From assembly GCA_003526375.1 (NCBI GenBank), contig DPDG01000027.1, positions 62,001-126,000 on the forward strand: DNA of 64,000 bases, read 5' to 3'. Positions 43,870 through 54,000 of this stretch are shown here, in pieces. A model generated the notes under the pieces. That model did no database searches, was not told the origin of the DNA, and saw only the letters and a program-made list of their open reading frames with translations. The first letter of the stretch is position 1; every line of letters starts with the position of its first letter. This DNA comes from Lentisphaeria bacterium (GTDB lineage Bacteria > Verrucomicrobiota > Lentisphaeria > Victivallales > UBA1829). The position numbers were made by a program, and so were the translations under genes.

Positions 43870-46410
43870 ATGCTGCCAAAGGCTCTTACAATTTTCACTA
43901 TGGGAATGTTTTTTCCGTTTTTCATGTCTGCCTCCAATCTGATTGAAAACCACTCCTTTGAAATAGATGACGGAAAAGGGGTTCCAACAAAATGGAAAGC
44001 CAATAAAGCCGAAAAAACAAACGGCGTGGAACACAAACGGGAAACGGGGGATGCCACGGATGGCAAGTATGCCGCAGTCATTAAAAATGTTTCTCCACAA
44101 AACGGTGTAAGCCAGTTCATGGCATGGATCCAGAACCTGAATCCGGCTCAACTGGATCCATACATCCCCGGCAAAGAAATGCTCCTGACTTTCGATTACA
44201 GTACAGACGCGCCGGCAACAGCAATCCGTGCCTATGTGGAGGGACGCTCCCCGGGGGGCAGGGGATTTTCCGCAATGGGCCCCACAGCCACGCGTTATGT
44301 AGGCTGGGGACGCTATTCACTCCGTTTCCGCCTGCCGCAGGAGAAGCCGAATCTGATATATGTTGTACTGCAGCTTCTGAATACAGGAACGGTAAAATTC
44401 GACAATGTCCGCCTTGATACAGCTCCACCTGAACAAATGGTTCCGGAGGCAGCAACGGCAAAACAGCCCCGCGACAAGCTGAAACTAAACGTAAGTTATG
44501 GTAATTTTCCGCCGCGCAATACCTGTTATCTGCCGGAACTTCCCCGGAAACTGAATGTTCATGCTCACATGGGGAAAGAAAAGTTCAGCGAGCTGTTCAT
44601 TGCTTTGAAAAGTGATGACGGCAAACTCATCAGACAATGGAGGCTGGAGTCCCGGGGCAACAGGATTGACGGCGTCATTGACATACCACGTCTGGAGGCA
44701 GGGCTCTATCATCTGCAAAGCACCGCATTTTCTCTCGGAAACAGGATCACAGATTCGGAGACATTCCGGATCATGGATAAGACAGAGCCCAGCGGAGTGC
44801 GTTTCAGGAAAGACCACATCATGCTCCTTAACGGCGAACCATTTTTCCCGCTGGCTGTCTGCCCTCCGTACATTACCAATGAGGCTCTGGCGGCCTACCG
44901 CGATGCCGGATTTAATACCATTACACCACAGGTCAATGCCAGCGGCAGCAGAAAACTTACGGATTTTCTATATCCTCATGCGGCGAAATACGGGTTAAAT
45001 GTAATTGAATGGGTTAATTTTGCGGATAATGCGAACCAACCCGTGGAAGAGCTCAGACAACGTGTCAAGGATGCGGTCCGGCATACTGCAGGAATCAGGA
45101 ATTTCATTGGCTGGATGAATGACGAAGATGCATGGCGCGGAATCCCTGCGGAAAATGTTAAAAAGGTTTACGATATCTTTTACCGGTATGCACCAAACCA
45201 TATTCTCTGGTGCAATCAGGCTCCCCGCGGCAGCATTGAACTGTTAACGGAATACGGACGTTACTGCGATGTGACCGGAGCTGATGTCTACCCCATCCCC
45301 GCTTCCGTAAAGCACAGTGAAATGCCGAACAAAACCATTGCCTGCATCGGGAATTATACAGATGATTTTCTGGAAAGTGTACATGACAGGAAACCTGTCT
45401 GGATGATTTTGCAGGCTTGGAGCTGGGGCGGCAAAAAAGGCACTCCCGACAAACCGCTTCCCACTTACAGAGAACTGCGTTTCATGTTTTACAACGCCAT
45501 TACACACGGCGCCACCGGAATCGCATGGTTCGATAATAATACAATGGACCCCTCCAGTCCGGTTTTCAGGGATCTGGCAGCCGTTAATCTGGAATTCAAA
45601 GAAATCGAAAGCTTCCTTACCAGAGGGATCAGGGAAGACTTTGCAGCCATAGAAAGCAATCAGCCCGGAATCCGGCTGATGAGCCGCAGTTGCGATGACG
45701 GAAAAATGATGATTGTCGTAAATGAGCTGGATAAACCGCAGAAAGTCTCCATAAAGACAACAGGCGGAAACTGGTATCCGTCCCCCGGAAACCGAAGTTC
45801 CGTAACCGGTTCGGATACCTTGACTCTGGATATGAAGCCATTGGACGTCATGCTCCTTGTATCCCGTCCACTGAAATTTCACGTTCCGGAGCAGTTCCCG
45901 AAGTTGAAAATCAGCGATCCCGTTCCGCTGGCTGAATCTGTAAAGAGCGGAAATCTCAATCAGGTGAAATGGCGTGGAAATTGGGTTTGGAACTCTGAAC
46001 TGACGGAAAATAAAGGATACTCAAAAACAACGGCGCAACAGAACTTTATGGTCAACGGGAAAATAAACTCCGCATGGCTCGCCGTCGCTGCGGACAACAT
46101 TTATGAACTGGAAATCAACGGCAAACATATCGGAGGCAGTCCCGTATTCAAACTTGCGGTTTCCTACGACATTGCCCCGTATCTGAAACAAGGCAGAAAT
46201 ACGATAACCGTCAAAATCACCAACCTGGGTTCTTACGGCGGAGTCGTATTTGAAGGAGAAGTCAACGATGCAAAAGGGACTCAAGCCATCCTCTCAGGGA
46301 AAGACACATTGTTCCAGTCCGCAAGCGGAGCATTCAATATCAGGCCTTGTCTTTTCGGACCGCCCCCCGTCAAACCGTGGGGAAACATCATGGCGGTTCC
46401 GCTCAATTGA
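43870..46410 (+). CDS. Secreted glycoside hydrolase-like protein (clan GH-A barrel)
   Basis: An 846-aa protein with signal peptide ending FFMSAS. An N-terminal CBM4/9-like lectin domain begins NLIENHSFEIDDGKGVPTKW. A TIM barrel (about 310-600) has ITNEALAAYRDAGFNTITPQ, RNFIGWMNDEDAWRGIP (likely acid/base Glu near 418), YCDVTGADVYPIP and THGATGIAWFDNN. The C-terminal domain (about 690-800) is a GH2/rhamnosidase-like jelly roll (WRGNWVWNSELTENKG, YELEINGKHIGGSP, YDIAPYLKQGRNTI). The barrel is related to that at 18925-20901. Substrate unknown. It ends the GntR-led cassette. Confidence 0.75.
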   Translation: MLPKALTIFTMGMFFPFFMSASNLIENHSFEIDDGKGVPTKWKANKAEKTNGVEHKRETGDATDGKYAAVIKNVSPQNGVSQFMAWIQNLNPAQLDPYIPGKEMLLTFDYSTDAPATAIRAYVEGRSPGGRGFSAMGPTATRYVGWGRYSLRFRLPQEKPNLIYVVLQLLNTGTVKFDNVRLDTAPPEQMVPEAATAKQPRDKLKLNVSYGNFPPRNTCYLPELPRKLNVHAHMGKEKFSELFIALKSDDGKLIRQWRLESRGNRIDGVIDIPRLEAGLYHLQSTAFSLGNRITDSETFRIMDKTEPSGVRFRKDHIMLLNGEPFFPLAVCPPYITNEALAAYRDAGFNTITPQVNASGSRKLTDFLYPHAAKYGLNVIEWVNFADNANQPVEELRQRVKDAVRHTAGIRNFIGWMNDEDAWRGIPAENVKKVYDIFYRYAPNHILWCNQAPRGSIELLTEYGRYCDVTGADVYPIPASVKHSEMPNKTIACIGNYTDDFLESVHDRKPVWMILQAWSWGGKKGTPDKPLPTYRELRFMFYNAITHGATGIAWFDNNTMDPSSPVFRDLAAVNLEFKEIESFLTRGIREDFAAIESNQPGIRLMSRSCDDGKMMIVVNELDKPQKVSIKTTGGNWYPSPGNRSSVTGSDTLTLDMKPLDVMLLVSRPLKFHVPEQFPKLKISDPVPLAESVKSGNLNQVKWRGNWVWNSELTENKGYSKTTAQQNFMVNGKINSAWLAVAADNIYELEINGKHIGGSPVFKLAVSYDIAPYLKQGRNTITVKITNLGSYGGVVFEGEVNDAKGTQAILSGKDTLFQSASGAFNIRPCLFGPPPVKPWGNIMAVPLN

Positions 46411-46422
46411 CCGTTGAAAAAA

Positions 46423-46779
46423 AGCGGAGACGGCGGCGATAAGCCGGATTCTGTACCTCTTCCGAAGAAAAGGCGGCGACCATCTGTCTATGCGACCAGA
46501 ACCCGGGATTCAAACGCCGCGAGCAACGGCTCATCCCCTATTTGGTCTTGCTCCGGGAGGGGCTTGCCTTGACGGAGGGAATTGCTTCCGCTCCCGGCGG
46601 GCTCTTACCCCGCCATTTCACCCTTGCCGGATCTGCATCCGGCGGTATGCTTTCTGCTGCGCTTTCCTTTCCGGGGCATATCGTCCCCGGCATCCCTTGA
46701 TACAAGGGACTCCCCGCTCTATGGAGTCCGGACTTTCCTCCAGTCCAAAGGACCGGCGGCCGCCTGCCGCCGTCTCCGG
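46423..46779 (-). ncRNA. rnpB: RNase P RNA (bacterial type A)
   Basis: The catalytic RNA that trims the 5' end of tRNA precursors. On the minus strand the core motif GAGGAAAGTCCGGACTCC (46723-46740), GGTGAAATGGCGGGGTAAGAG, GGAGCAAGACCAAATAGGGG and the 3' AGAATCCGGCTTATCG are all present. P1 is a 12-bp helix GGAGACGGCGGC/GCCGCCGTCTCC (46766-46777 with 46426-46437), followed by seven T, so P1 also acts as a terminator. The RNA converges with the glycosidase gene, whose stop is 13 bases from its 3' end. A few distal helices were not traced. Confidence 0.95.
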
Positions 46780-46965
46780 CATCAATATACGCCCTGATAC
46801 GCTAAAATCCAGCGGGAAAGGAGTTGTTTTTCGGCTTTTGTGCGTTATCTTAACATCTGTGGATGCGGTTGACCGGACTTTGGAACGGAATGCAGGGCTT
46901 TGCCCTTTCTTTTTCCAGGAATTCCGTCTGCCGCATCCGGGAACCGGGAAAGGAACAACGGCAGA

Positions 46966-47673
46966 ATGAATGACGACAAGATTTTTGAAACGATTGATTT
47001 TTCTCTTGAGATCGAGCGCCTGAAAGACGGAAAGCTGATTGAAATTACGCCATGTATTGAAGTCACAACGGAAAAACCCGCAACGCTGATCGCCTCTTTT
47101 CTGGTGGACGGCATGGAACTGATCGAATCCGCACGCATCAGCCTCGCCAAAGGGCACAACCGGATTCCTCTGCGGGAAAAGGCAAGAATCGGAAACCCGA
47201 ATCTCTGGAATGTCCATACGGACGGAAAACCGTCGCTTTATGAAATGAGCCTGATTTTCCATAAGAACGGACAGCCGCACTACCAAATTACGAAAATCGC
47301 GGGGATCCGTTTCCCGGAATTGAAAGACAGGAAAAATTTTCTGCTCAACGGAAATCCCGTCACATTCCGGCGCTGCGAGTTTGACCGGATTCCGGCGGAA
47401 AACGAGCTGGAGAAACTCTGCCGCGCCGAAGGATTCAATTTCACCATGCTGCGCGATACGCAGGAGGCGCTGGAGGAAATCCTGACCCTCTGCGACCGCC
47501 TCGGAATTGCCGCCGCAGTCGAACTGAGCGGAAACAGCAGGATAAACGCTCTGGAACTGCATCCGTCGATCTGCCTGTTCCATGCGCGGAAAGAAAGCGC
47601 CGGGCACCATGCTTACCGTAACGCGGCATCGCCGGTGCCCTTTCTCCTGACGGAAGAACTTCCTGAACTGTAA
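46966..47673 (+). CDS. Dwarf GH2-like protein without catalytic half
   Basis: A 235-aa cytoplasmic protein (no signal peptide). Residues 10-115 resemble the Ig-like domain of GH2 enzymes, ending NLWNVHTDGKPSLYEMSLIF. The next part has DRKNFLLNGNPVTFRRCEFD and LEKLCRAEGFNFTMLRDTQE, then LCDRLGIAAAVELSG, the first strands of a GH2 barrel. It stops about where strand 4 and the acid/base Glu would follow, so it cannot be a normal hydrolase. It could be a remnant of a longer gene or a small binding protein. ATG 46966 has AAGGAAC upstream; its stop is 3 bases from that of the opposing dnaQ-like gene. Confidence 0.65.
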   Translation: MNDDKIFETIDFSLEIERLKDGKLIEITPCIEVTTEKPATLIASFLVDGMELIESARISLAKGHNRIPLREKARIGNPNLWNVHTDGKPSLYEMSLIFHKNGQPHYQITKIAGIRFPELKDRKNFLLNGNPVTFRRCEFDRIPAENELEKLCRAEGFNFTMLRDTQEALEEILTLCDRLGIAAAVELSGNSRINALELHPSICLFHARKESAGHHAYRNAASPVPFLLTEELPEL

Positions 47674-47676
47674 CTC

Positions 47677-48228
47677 CTATTCCGCGCGGGAATAAAGGGT
47701 TTTCATCGCCATGGAAAAAGCTTCCATCGTAAGCTCGGCGTCATAACCGGCACGATGGGGACGCGCCTCATCGATCTCCTGCCCGAGTCCGAGCGCCTGG
47801 CGCAGAAACTGAAGGCTGTAACTGGAAAGTCCGGGATAAGCCTTGCGGATCAGGACAATGCTGTCGTACGCGCCGGATTTCCACAAGGGCAGCCCGACAC
47901 GCGCCAGACTCTCCTGCAGGAAACTGAGGTCAAATCTGGCGTTGTGCGCAATGAGCTTGGAACCGCGGGCAAACTCAAGGAACTGGTATCCGGCATCCGT
48001 GAACGACGGAGCGTTGGCGACCATGTTGTCGTCAATGCCGTGAACCCGCGTCACCTGATAAGGAATCGGCATGGAGGGGTTGACCAGAGTTTCGAAGCGG
48101 GTCTGCACTCCGTCCCTGTCGACCCGCACCGCCCCGATCTCAACGATCCGGTCGCGGACGGGGCTCATTCCGGTAGTCTCGACGTCAAATACCGTAAACG
48201 GCCCCATGACATGCCATGCGGATGCCAT
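47677..48228 (-). CDS. DEDDh 3'-5' exonuclease (DnaQ/PolC epsilon-like)
   Basis: A 183-aa exonuclease of the DnaQ superfamily. Exo I is FTVFDVETTGMSP (about 10-22), Exo II HNARFDLSFLQES (about 93-105) and Exo III RPHRAGYDAELTM (about 154-166), giving the DEDDh metal ligands and catalytic His. It could be the proofreading subunit or a repair exonuclease; nothing here decides this. ATG 48228 starts 2 bases after the galE stop, so it is likely translated from the same mRNA. Confidence 0.9.
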   Translation of the reverse strand: MASAWHVMGPFTVFDVETTGMSPVRDRIVEIGAVRVDRDGVQTRFETLVNPSMPIPYQVTRVHGIDDNMVANAPSFTDAGYQFLEFARGSKLIAHNARFDLSFLQESLARVGLPLWKSGAYDSIVLIRKAYPGLSSYSLQFLRQALGLGQEIDEARPHRAGYDAELTMEAFSMAMKTLYSRAE

Positions 48229-48230
48229 TC

Positions 48231-49208
48231 TTATCTGTCCCCGTAGCCGTCCGGATGTTTCTGAAGCCAGTTCCAAACAGACTGGATAATCGCTCCGGCA
48301 TTCTCGAATTCCGGCTTCCATCCGAGCTCCTTTTTAGCGAGATCAGAACAGGCGATCAGGCGCGGCGGGTCTCCCGGACGGCGCGGAACAACGTCCGCCG
48401 GAATCGGATGTCCGGTCACTTTGCGCGCCGTATCGAGAATCTCTTTCACGCTCAATCCGGCGCCGGTTCCCAGATTATAATGCCCGCTTCTCGGAGCATA
48501 CAGCGCCTTTTCGTGCGCCTGCGCAAGGTCGAGAATATGAATATAGTCGCGGATGCAGGTTCCGTCCGGCGTATCGTAGTCATCGCCGAAGATCATGGCT
48601 TTCTCACGCTTGCCCTGTGCAACCTGAAGCAGAATCGGGATCAGATGGGACTCCGGATGGTGATCTTCACCGAAATTCTCGGTCGCACCGGCGGCATTGA
48701 AGTAACGGAGCGCCACATATTTCAACCCGTAAATCCTGCTGTACCATTTGAGGACTTTTTCAAAACAGAGCTTGGACTCGCCGTAAGGATTGATCGGGAG
48801 CTGTTCCGCGGTTTCACTGATCGGAATTTCCCTGGGTTCGCCGAAGGTCGCGGCGGTACTGGAAAACACAAACGCCTGAACCTTGCCTTCCACGGCGGCG
48901 TCGGCAAGATTGATCGCGTTGGCAAGGTTGTTGCGGAAATACTTTCCGGGGTCTTTCATGGATTCCCCCACCAGAGAAAACGCCGCAAAATGCATGACTG
49001 CGTCGAAACTGCCGTTCCTGAAGATTTCGATAAGCTTTTCACGGTCGGCAAGATCGCCGCGGATGAACGTCGCGCGTTTGTCAACCGCCTTCTCGTGACC
49101 GGTCACAAGAGAGTCGAATACAGTGACCTGATATCCTTTGTTAAGCATGTATTCCGTACATGCGCTTCCGATGTAGCCTGCGCCTCCGGCAATGAAAATG
49201 TTCTTCAC
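48231..49208 (-). CDS. galE: UDP-glucose 4-epimerase
   Basis: A 325-aa SDR enzyme that interconverts UDP-glucose and UDP-galactose. It has the NAD loop AGGAGYIGS, catalytic Ser in FSSTAATFGEP and Tyr/Lys in NPYGESK (YxxxK), with ALRYFNAAGA and DYDTPDGTCIRDYIH. The start is GTG 49208 with AAGGAGG 8 bases upstream. It could feed surface glycans or galactose use. The exonuclease gene follows immediately. Confidence 0.95.
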   Translation of the reverse strand: MKNIFIAGGAGYIGSACTEYMLNKGYQVTVFDSLVTGHEKAVDKRATFIRGDLADREKLIEIFRNGSFDAVMHFAAFSLVGESMKDPGKYFRNNLANAINLADAAVEGKVQAFVFSSTAATFGEPREIPISETAEQLPINPYGESKLCFEKVLKWYSRIYGLKYVALRYFNAAGATENFGEDHHPESHLIPILLQVAQGKREKAMIFGDDYDTPDGTCIRDYIHILDLAQAHEKALYAPRSGHYNLGTGAGLSVKEILDTARKVTGHPIPADVVPRRPGDPPRLIACSDLAKKELGWKPEFENAGAIIQSVWNWLQKHPDGYGDR

Positions 49209-49267
49209 GTTTGTCCTCCTTGTTTTTATGTCACTATAACGCTTATGGCTTCAAGATGCAATCCGGA

Positions 49268-50206
49268 TCACATCAGAAAATACAGAAAAACCGGAACCGT
49301 CACAATACATGCGATCGTCGAAAAAAAGACCGACTGCCCGGCGAAATCGGGACACCCTCCGTATTTGCGCACAATCAGCACCGAAGTGCAGGATGCAGGC
49401 ATCAGGGAAACAATCAGCGCCACATGATAGACCAGCGGCTCCAGCGGCAGCAGCTTCAGCAGAAGGACAGTGAAAAAAGGAATGATGACGAGACGGGCAA
49501 TCAGCGTATAAACGGCGTCGAACCTGTGAACCAGCATCCGGATTCCCGTCTTGTACATGGATGCGCCGATCAGCAGCAGGGACAGCGGGACGGCAAGCGT
49601 ACCGAGTTTCTCGAAAATATTCATACCGAAAGCCGGCACCTGAATTCCTGAAAAAACAAAAATCAAAGCCAGGACAATGGCAGCCATATTCGTGGAGCAG
49701 ACATTGCGGAACACACGCTTGAAATCGCGTCCTGCGAGCACTCCGACGCCGAAAGTCCAGAATCCGATGGTCGATCCGACGCTCAGCAGCATCAGCGCCG
49801 CAACCGCTTTCGTTCCGAACAGATTGCCGAGAACCACCAGCGGCAGGAAGATGTAATTGTTCGCGATTGCCAGGTGAATGAAAGTGCCGTTCCTGCGCGG
49901 CGATTTGTCGTGAAGTCCATAAACCAGCAGATAACCGCAGAGCGCACCGAACGCCATGATCCCGAGCCCGATCAGCGGAAGTTGCCAGATCATCCCGATG
50001 TCCTTTGCCGTAAAGTTCTTCACGACGCTGGAAAAAGTCAGGAACGGCAGAAGCATGTCGATGGAGAGCCTGCCGAGCTTGCCCAGGTCTTTGTCTTCGA
50101 TCATCTTGAGATAATACGCCCATGCGCCGAACCCGAAAAAGATGAAGGTCTCAAGGATCGCGAGGATCACCTTCACCACCATATCCATACTCATAATTGC
50201 AGTCAC
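49268..50206 (-). CDS. AEC-family (auxin efflux carrier-like) transporter
   Basis: A 312-aa inner-membrane protein with about ten helices in two repeats of five. Typical blocks are LLPFLTFSSVVKN in repeat one, AIANNYIFLPLVV, and VSLMPASCTSVLIVRKYGGC in repeat two. Bacterial members export or import dicarboxylates and other organic acids; the substrate here is unknown. The GTG at 50206 is used in this reading; ATG 50194 is an equal alternative. It is upstream of galE by 59 bases. Confidence 0.85.
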   Translation of the reverse strand: MTAIMSMDMVVKVILAILETFIFFGFGAWAYYLKMIEDKDLGKLGRLSIDMLLPFLTFSSVVKNFTAKDIGMIWQLPLIGLGIMAFGALCGYLLVYGLHDKSPRRNGTFIHLAIANNYIFLPLVVLGNLFGTKAVAALMLLSVGSTIGFWTFGVGVLAGRDFKRVFRNVCSTNMAAIVLALIFVFSGIQVPAFGMNIFEKLGTLAVPLSLLLIGASMYKTGIRMLVHRFDAVYTLIARLVIIPFFTVLLLKLLPLEPLVYHVALIVSLMPASCTSVLIVRKYGGCPDFAGQSVFFSTIACIVTVPVFLYFLM

Positions 50207-50329
50207 TTCCGTAAAAATTGAAGCACGTAATATACTGCATCTTTTCCGTCATTCAACAAAATACGGATTGATTTCCGGGCAAATCGTGCTAAAATTAAGA
50301 GACATGAATCCGGAAAGTGAAGGACAGCA

Positions 50330-51076
50330 ATGAATCAGCCCATGACAGATGACGATTCCATGAATCTCAGTAAATATTTGAGTTCCGCAGGTGTATGTTC
50401 GCGGCGCGGGGCAGCGGAACTGGTCGCAGGCGGAGCCGTCGCCGTCAACGGAACCACGGCGCAGAGCCCGGGACAGCGCGTAACGCGGAAAGACCGTGTC
50501 ACTCTCCACGGCAAACCGGTGGCTCCCGTCCGGGAATACGTCTATATCATGCTTCATAAACCGCGCGGTTATGTCTGTACAATGGAAGATCCCCATGCAA
50601 AGAAGAAAGCAGTCGATCTGATTCCGCTTTCAAAAGAGATCCGCATTGTTTCCGTCGGGCGTCTCGACAAGGACAGCGAGGGTCTGCTTCTCTTTTCCAA
50701 CGACGGGGATTTCATCGCCCGGCTGACACATCCCCGTTATGAGGTGCGTAAAATCTATCAGGTCAGCGTCGAAGGCGAGATCGACCCCGTTGCGCTCCAT
50801 CATCTGACAAATGACGGCATCCGCGACCGCGGCGATCTCCTGAAAGCGGAGCGCATTGAATGCATTGCTCCGGGAAAATATGAATTCACACTTCATGAAG
50901 GCAAGAACCGTGAAGTGCGCCGTATGCTGGAATACTGCGGCAAAGCGACACGTCGCCTGAAACGTGTCGCCGTTGGCCGGCTTGGACTCGGCAATCTCCC
51001 GCCGGGCAGATGGCGCCGCCTGACGCCGCAGGAGGTCCGCCTCGCCCTCGGAGAAAAGCCGGAAAGAATAAAATAA
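50330..51076 (+). CDS. rluB: RsuA/RluB-family 16S/23S rRNA pseudouridine synthase
   Basis: A 248-aa enzyme with an N-terminal S4 RNA-binding domain (MNLSKYLSSAGVCSRRGAAE to VAVNGTT). Its catalytic domain has the signature VGRLDKDSEGLLLFSNDGD with Asp as the nucleophile, and ends HEGKNREVRRMLEYCGK. The family includes RluB, RluE, RluF and RsuA; RluB is favoured by size and motif, but rRNA site is not proved. The start has GAAGGACAG upstream. Confidence 0.88.
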   Translation: MNQPMTDDDSMNLSKYLSSAGVCSRRGAAELVAGGAVAVNGTTAQSPGQRVTRKDRVTLHGKPVAPVREYVYIMLHKPRGYVCTMEDPHAKKKAVDLIPLSKEIRIVSVGRLDKDSEGLLLFSNDGDFIARLTHPRYEVRKIYQVSVEGEIDPVALHHLTNDGIRDRGDLLKAERIECIAPGKYEFTLHEGKNREVRRMLEYCGKATRRLKRVAVGRLGLGNLPPGRWRRLTPQEVRLALGEKPERIK

Positions 51077-51097
51077 CACTCTCCGGCTCTCTTTATG

Positions 51098-54000
51098 TCA
51101 TTTGACTCCAATTAAAGCAAAATGGTTTCCCGGAATTAATGTATTCTGCAGATCGGACATCGTCATTGCTTTCCCGTTCCACAGATCATAATAACTGGAA
51201 ACATTGGGAAGTGTATGCGCCAGTGCCAGTTTCCGGTTGTCTCTGCCGAGATTTCCGGCGACAATCAGATAACGGTACGGGCTTCCGGCGGGAAGTTCAT
51301 ACCAGCTGGCATAGACATTGGGAGAAGCAGATCTGACCGAAGAATCAAACCAATAACCGTGAAACTCCGCACCCGCTAATTTGATCTGGTCTTTGATGAT
51401 CCACCAGCGGTCAACTGTTTTCTTTTCAATGCTGTCCGGAGTGATTCCGACATCATGCAGCAGACACGGAGTCATGGTGCGTATCGCCCATTCCGGATTG
51501 GTTAAAAAATCATTCCGCCGGGATTTGAGATGTACAAAATTTCCGGCAGCCCGTTCCGGCTGAGGCAGCAAAATCACGCTGATGCCGCGGATCATCGGAC
51601 TCATTGTGGACTGCCAGGCCTCTCTGGTAACGCCTTCGCAATAGAAATAATCCGGATTTTTACCGAACCCGCCGTGAAATTCCTCCCCTGGCCAGACATG
51701 ATCCGAGAAGTTATGCACGAACGGGACGATATCCGCGGCAGGAACATGATTGACCAGTGTCTTTCCGTATTTGCGGATCAGTTTGTATTCCCGCATCATG
51801 AACTCGCGTTGTCCCAGCATGGTGGACGTCCGGTATTTCTGCCCGAAAGCATCCACTCCGCCGCAACCGTGGCGGACATTCTCACAGACCTTGCTGTGCG
51901 GACAGTCGTTATACATCCCGCCCAGCAGAGGATTGATCTTGAAAAGCCGTTCCAAATTATAAAGATGGGCATCGGTAATTCCGGTCTGTCCGCAGCAGGA
52001 GTAAATGGTTTGCGGCACACCGTCCTCCTTATATCCCCAGATCGTCGTCGGAAGCGTGACCCAGTCATTGAAGAAGTAGTCATATTCCGCTTCATTGGTC
52101 CCTACATGGAACGGCATTACGTAATTGATAAGCCGATACGGAATGTGCGACTTGGTTTTCCACCCCTTGCCGGACTTCGTATCCTGCTCTCTTTTTTCTT
52201 TTGATTTCCGGGTGTAATTCAGATAGCGTTCCATCCAGCGCGGTTTATGGCTGCTCGGCGTCAACCAGCGCTGATCAGTCTGATAATCGGCAAAGGTATG
52301 GTCGCCGCCTCCACCGAACTGCAGGTTCTGCATAGTCGGAACCTGATATCCTCCGTAGTTATGGTCGCGCCAGCCTTTGATCGGAGAACGCGAGGGCGTT
52401 CCCTGGAACACCATGGTGTACCATAGCCGGGTCTTGACCTCCACCGGACGTGAAATGATCTTCGCTGTCACGGATACTTCTTCCGCATCGCGGATGAGGA
52501 TGATATTTTTTTCTCCGGGGTGGTTCGCCCAGTTTGCATTGGACTTCGGATGCCATGCCAATCCCTTTTCCAGACCGCTTGTCCACAGCAGATTATTACA
52601 GACATTTTGCACAGGGTTGAACTCACGTTCAATACGGTCGTTTTTCCAGACCTCCAACCCGTCATTGTAGTTCTGCTTGAACACATAGCGGGAATATTCG
52701 GCAGGAATTTTCCAGCTCAGCGTCAAAGCGGAAAGCTGTTCCGGAATCCGGACGGGAGTCATGTCCCAGTCAACCAGATACATTCCATCAAACCAGAGCT
52801 GCCCCTTCCATGTAAAAGTAAAGCCGCGCACCGCACCTTTGCCGGAGAGTTCGATATAATCAGGATATTGTTCCCCGACCTTGAAATCCGTCCATACCAC
52901 TTTCGCACCGTCGGCAGTCAGCACAGGGGGAACGATCAGCATATCGCTGCCGCGCGAAACAATCTGGACCGGGAACGGTCCGCCGTCAAAACGATATTCC
53001 CGGTCCAGCACCCGGAATGTCCGGTCATTCGCCTTGACCACCGGCGTCCACGGCAGCGGGACGGTATGGTCAACGGAAACCTTCACCTCATAAGGAGTCA
53101 TATCCGGAACCCGGAAGCGGATACGGTTGACCAGACTGTCCGAGCCGTCCAACTTCGCTTCAATCCAGTAATTCCCTTCCGTCAAACCGTCCGGCAGCGG
53201 CAGAAATACGCTGAATACGTTCTGACGGGCGGTGAAAGACTGCGTGCTGTACACTTTATCCTGCTTTTCAGACAACAGCCGAACGACTCCGGGTATACCC
53301 TGCTCCTGAATCCTTTTCAAAAGTTCTGCACCCGCATTGTTGGCATCCACAGAAACCGCGATACGCCTTTCCTGCGGACGGCAGTCGAATTGAAGTTCCA
53401 ACGGATAATTGACATAATAATAAGTCTCATACTGATAAAGAGCACGCCCCGAAGCATCTACGGCGGAAACAGCCAGACGCTGGCGCCCGACCGGCAGAGA
53501 AACCTGCCACGGCATATCAGCCGGTTCCCCGTTATAGTCGGTCCTGCTGCCGTTCTCCAATTCATAAAATGCCTTGAATTTTACAGCGTTTGAAGAACGT
53601 TCCGCAGCCAGATCCATCTGGCCGAGCGGCAGATTCCCCAGACTGCGGATACCGGCAAAAACCGGATCATTCCGGAACAGAATCTTCCCGAAAGATTTTG
53701 GAGAATCGTAATATCCCTCCGGTACAGCCCAGGCGAATGAACCCAGTTCGTCAAGATAACTGGAAATATAGAAATTCCCGGTCCAGTCGTCATTTCCGTT
53801 GAAACCGCCGATGTCCGCAAGCGGCAGTTCAAATTCCGCACTCCAGAAATCCCTGCCGCGAAATGCCGCCGCTTTTGCTCCGGCATTCCATGCGGGCTGC
53901 CCGTTTTTCTGGTCGAAAATTACACCGTTGGAATTGATAATGAACTGGTATTTAACTTTCCGGGCAGGCGAATACAGAAAAAATTCAAATGAGTCATCCT

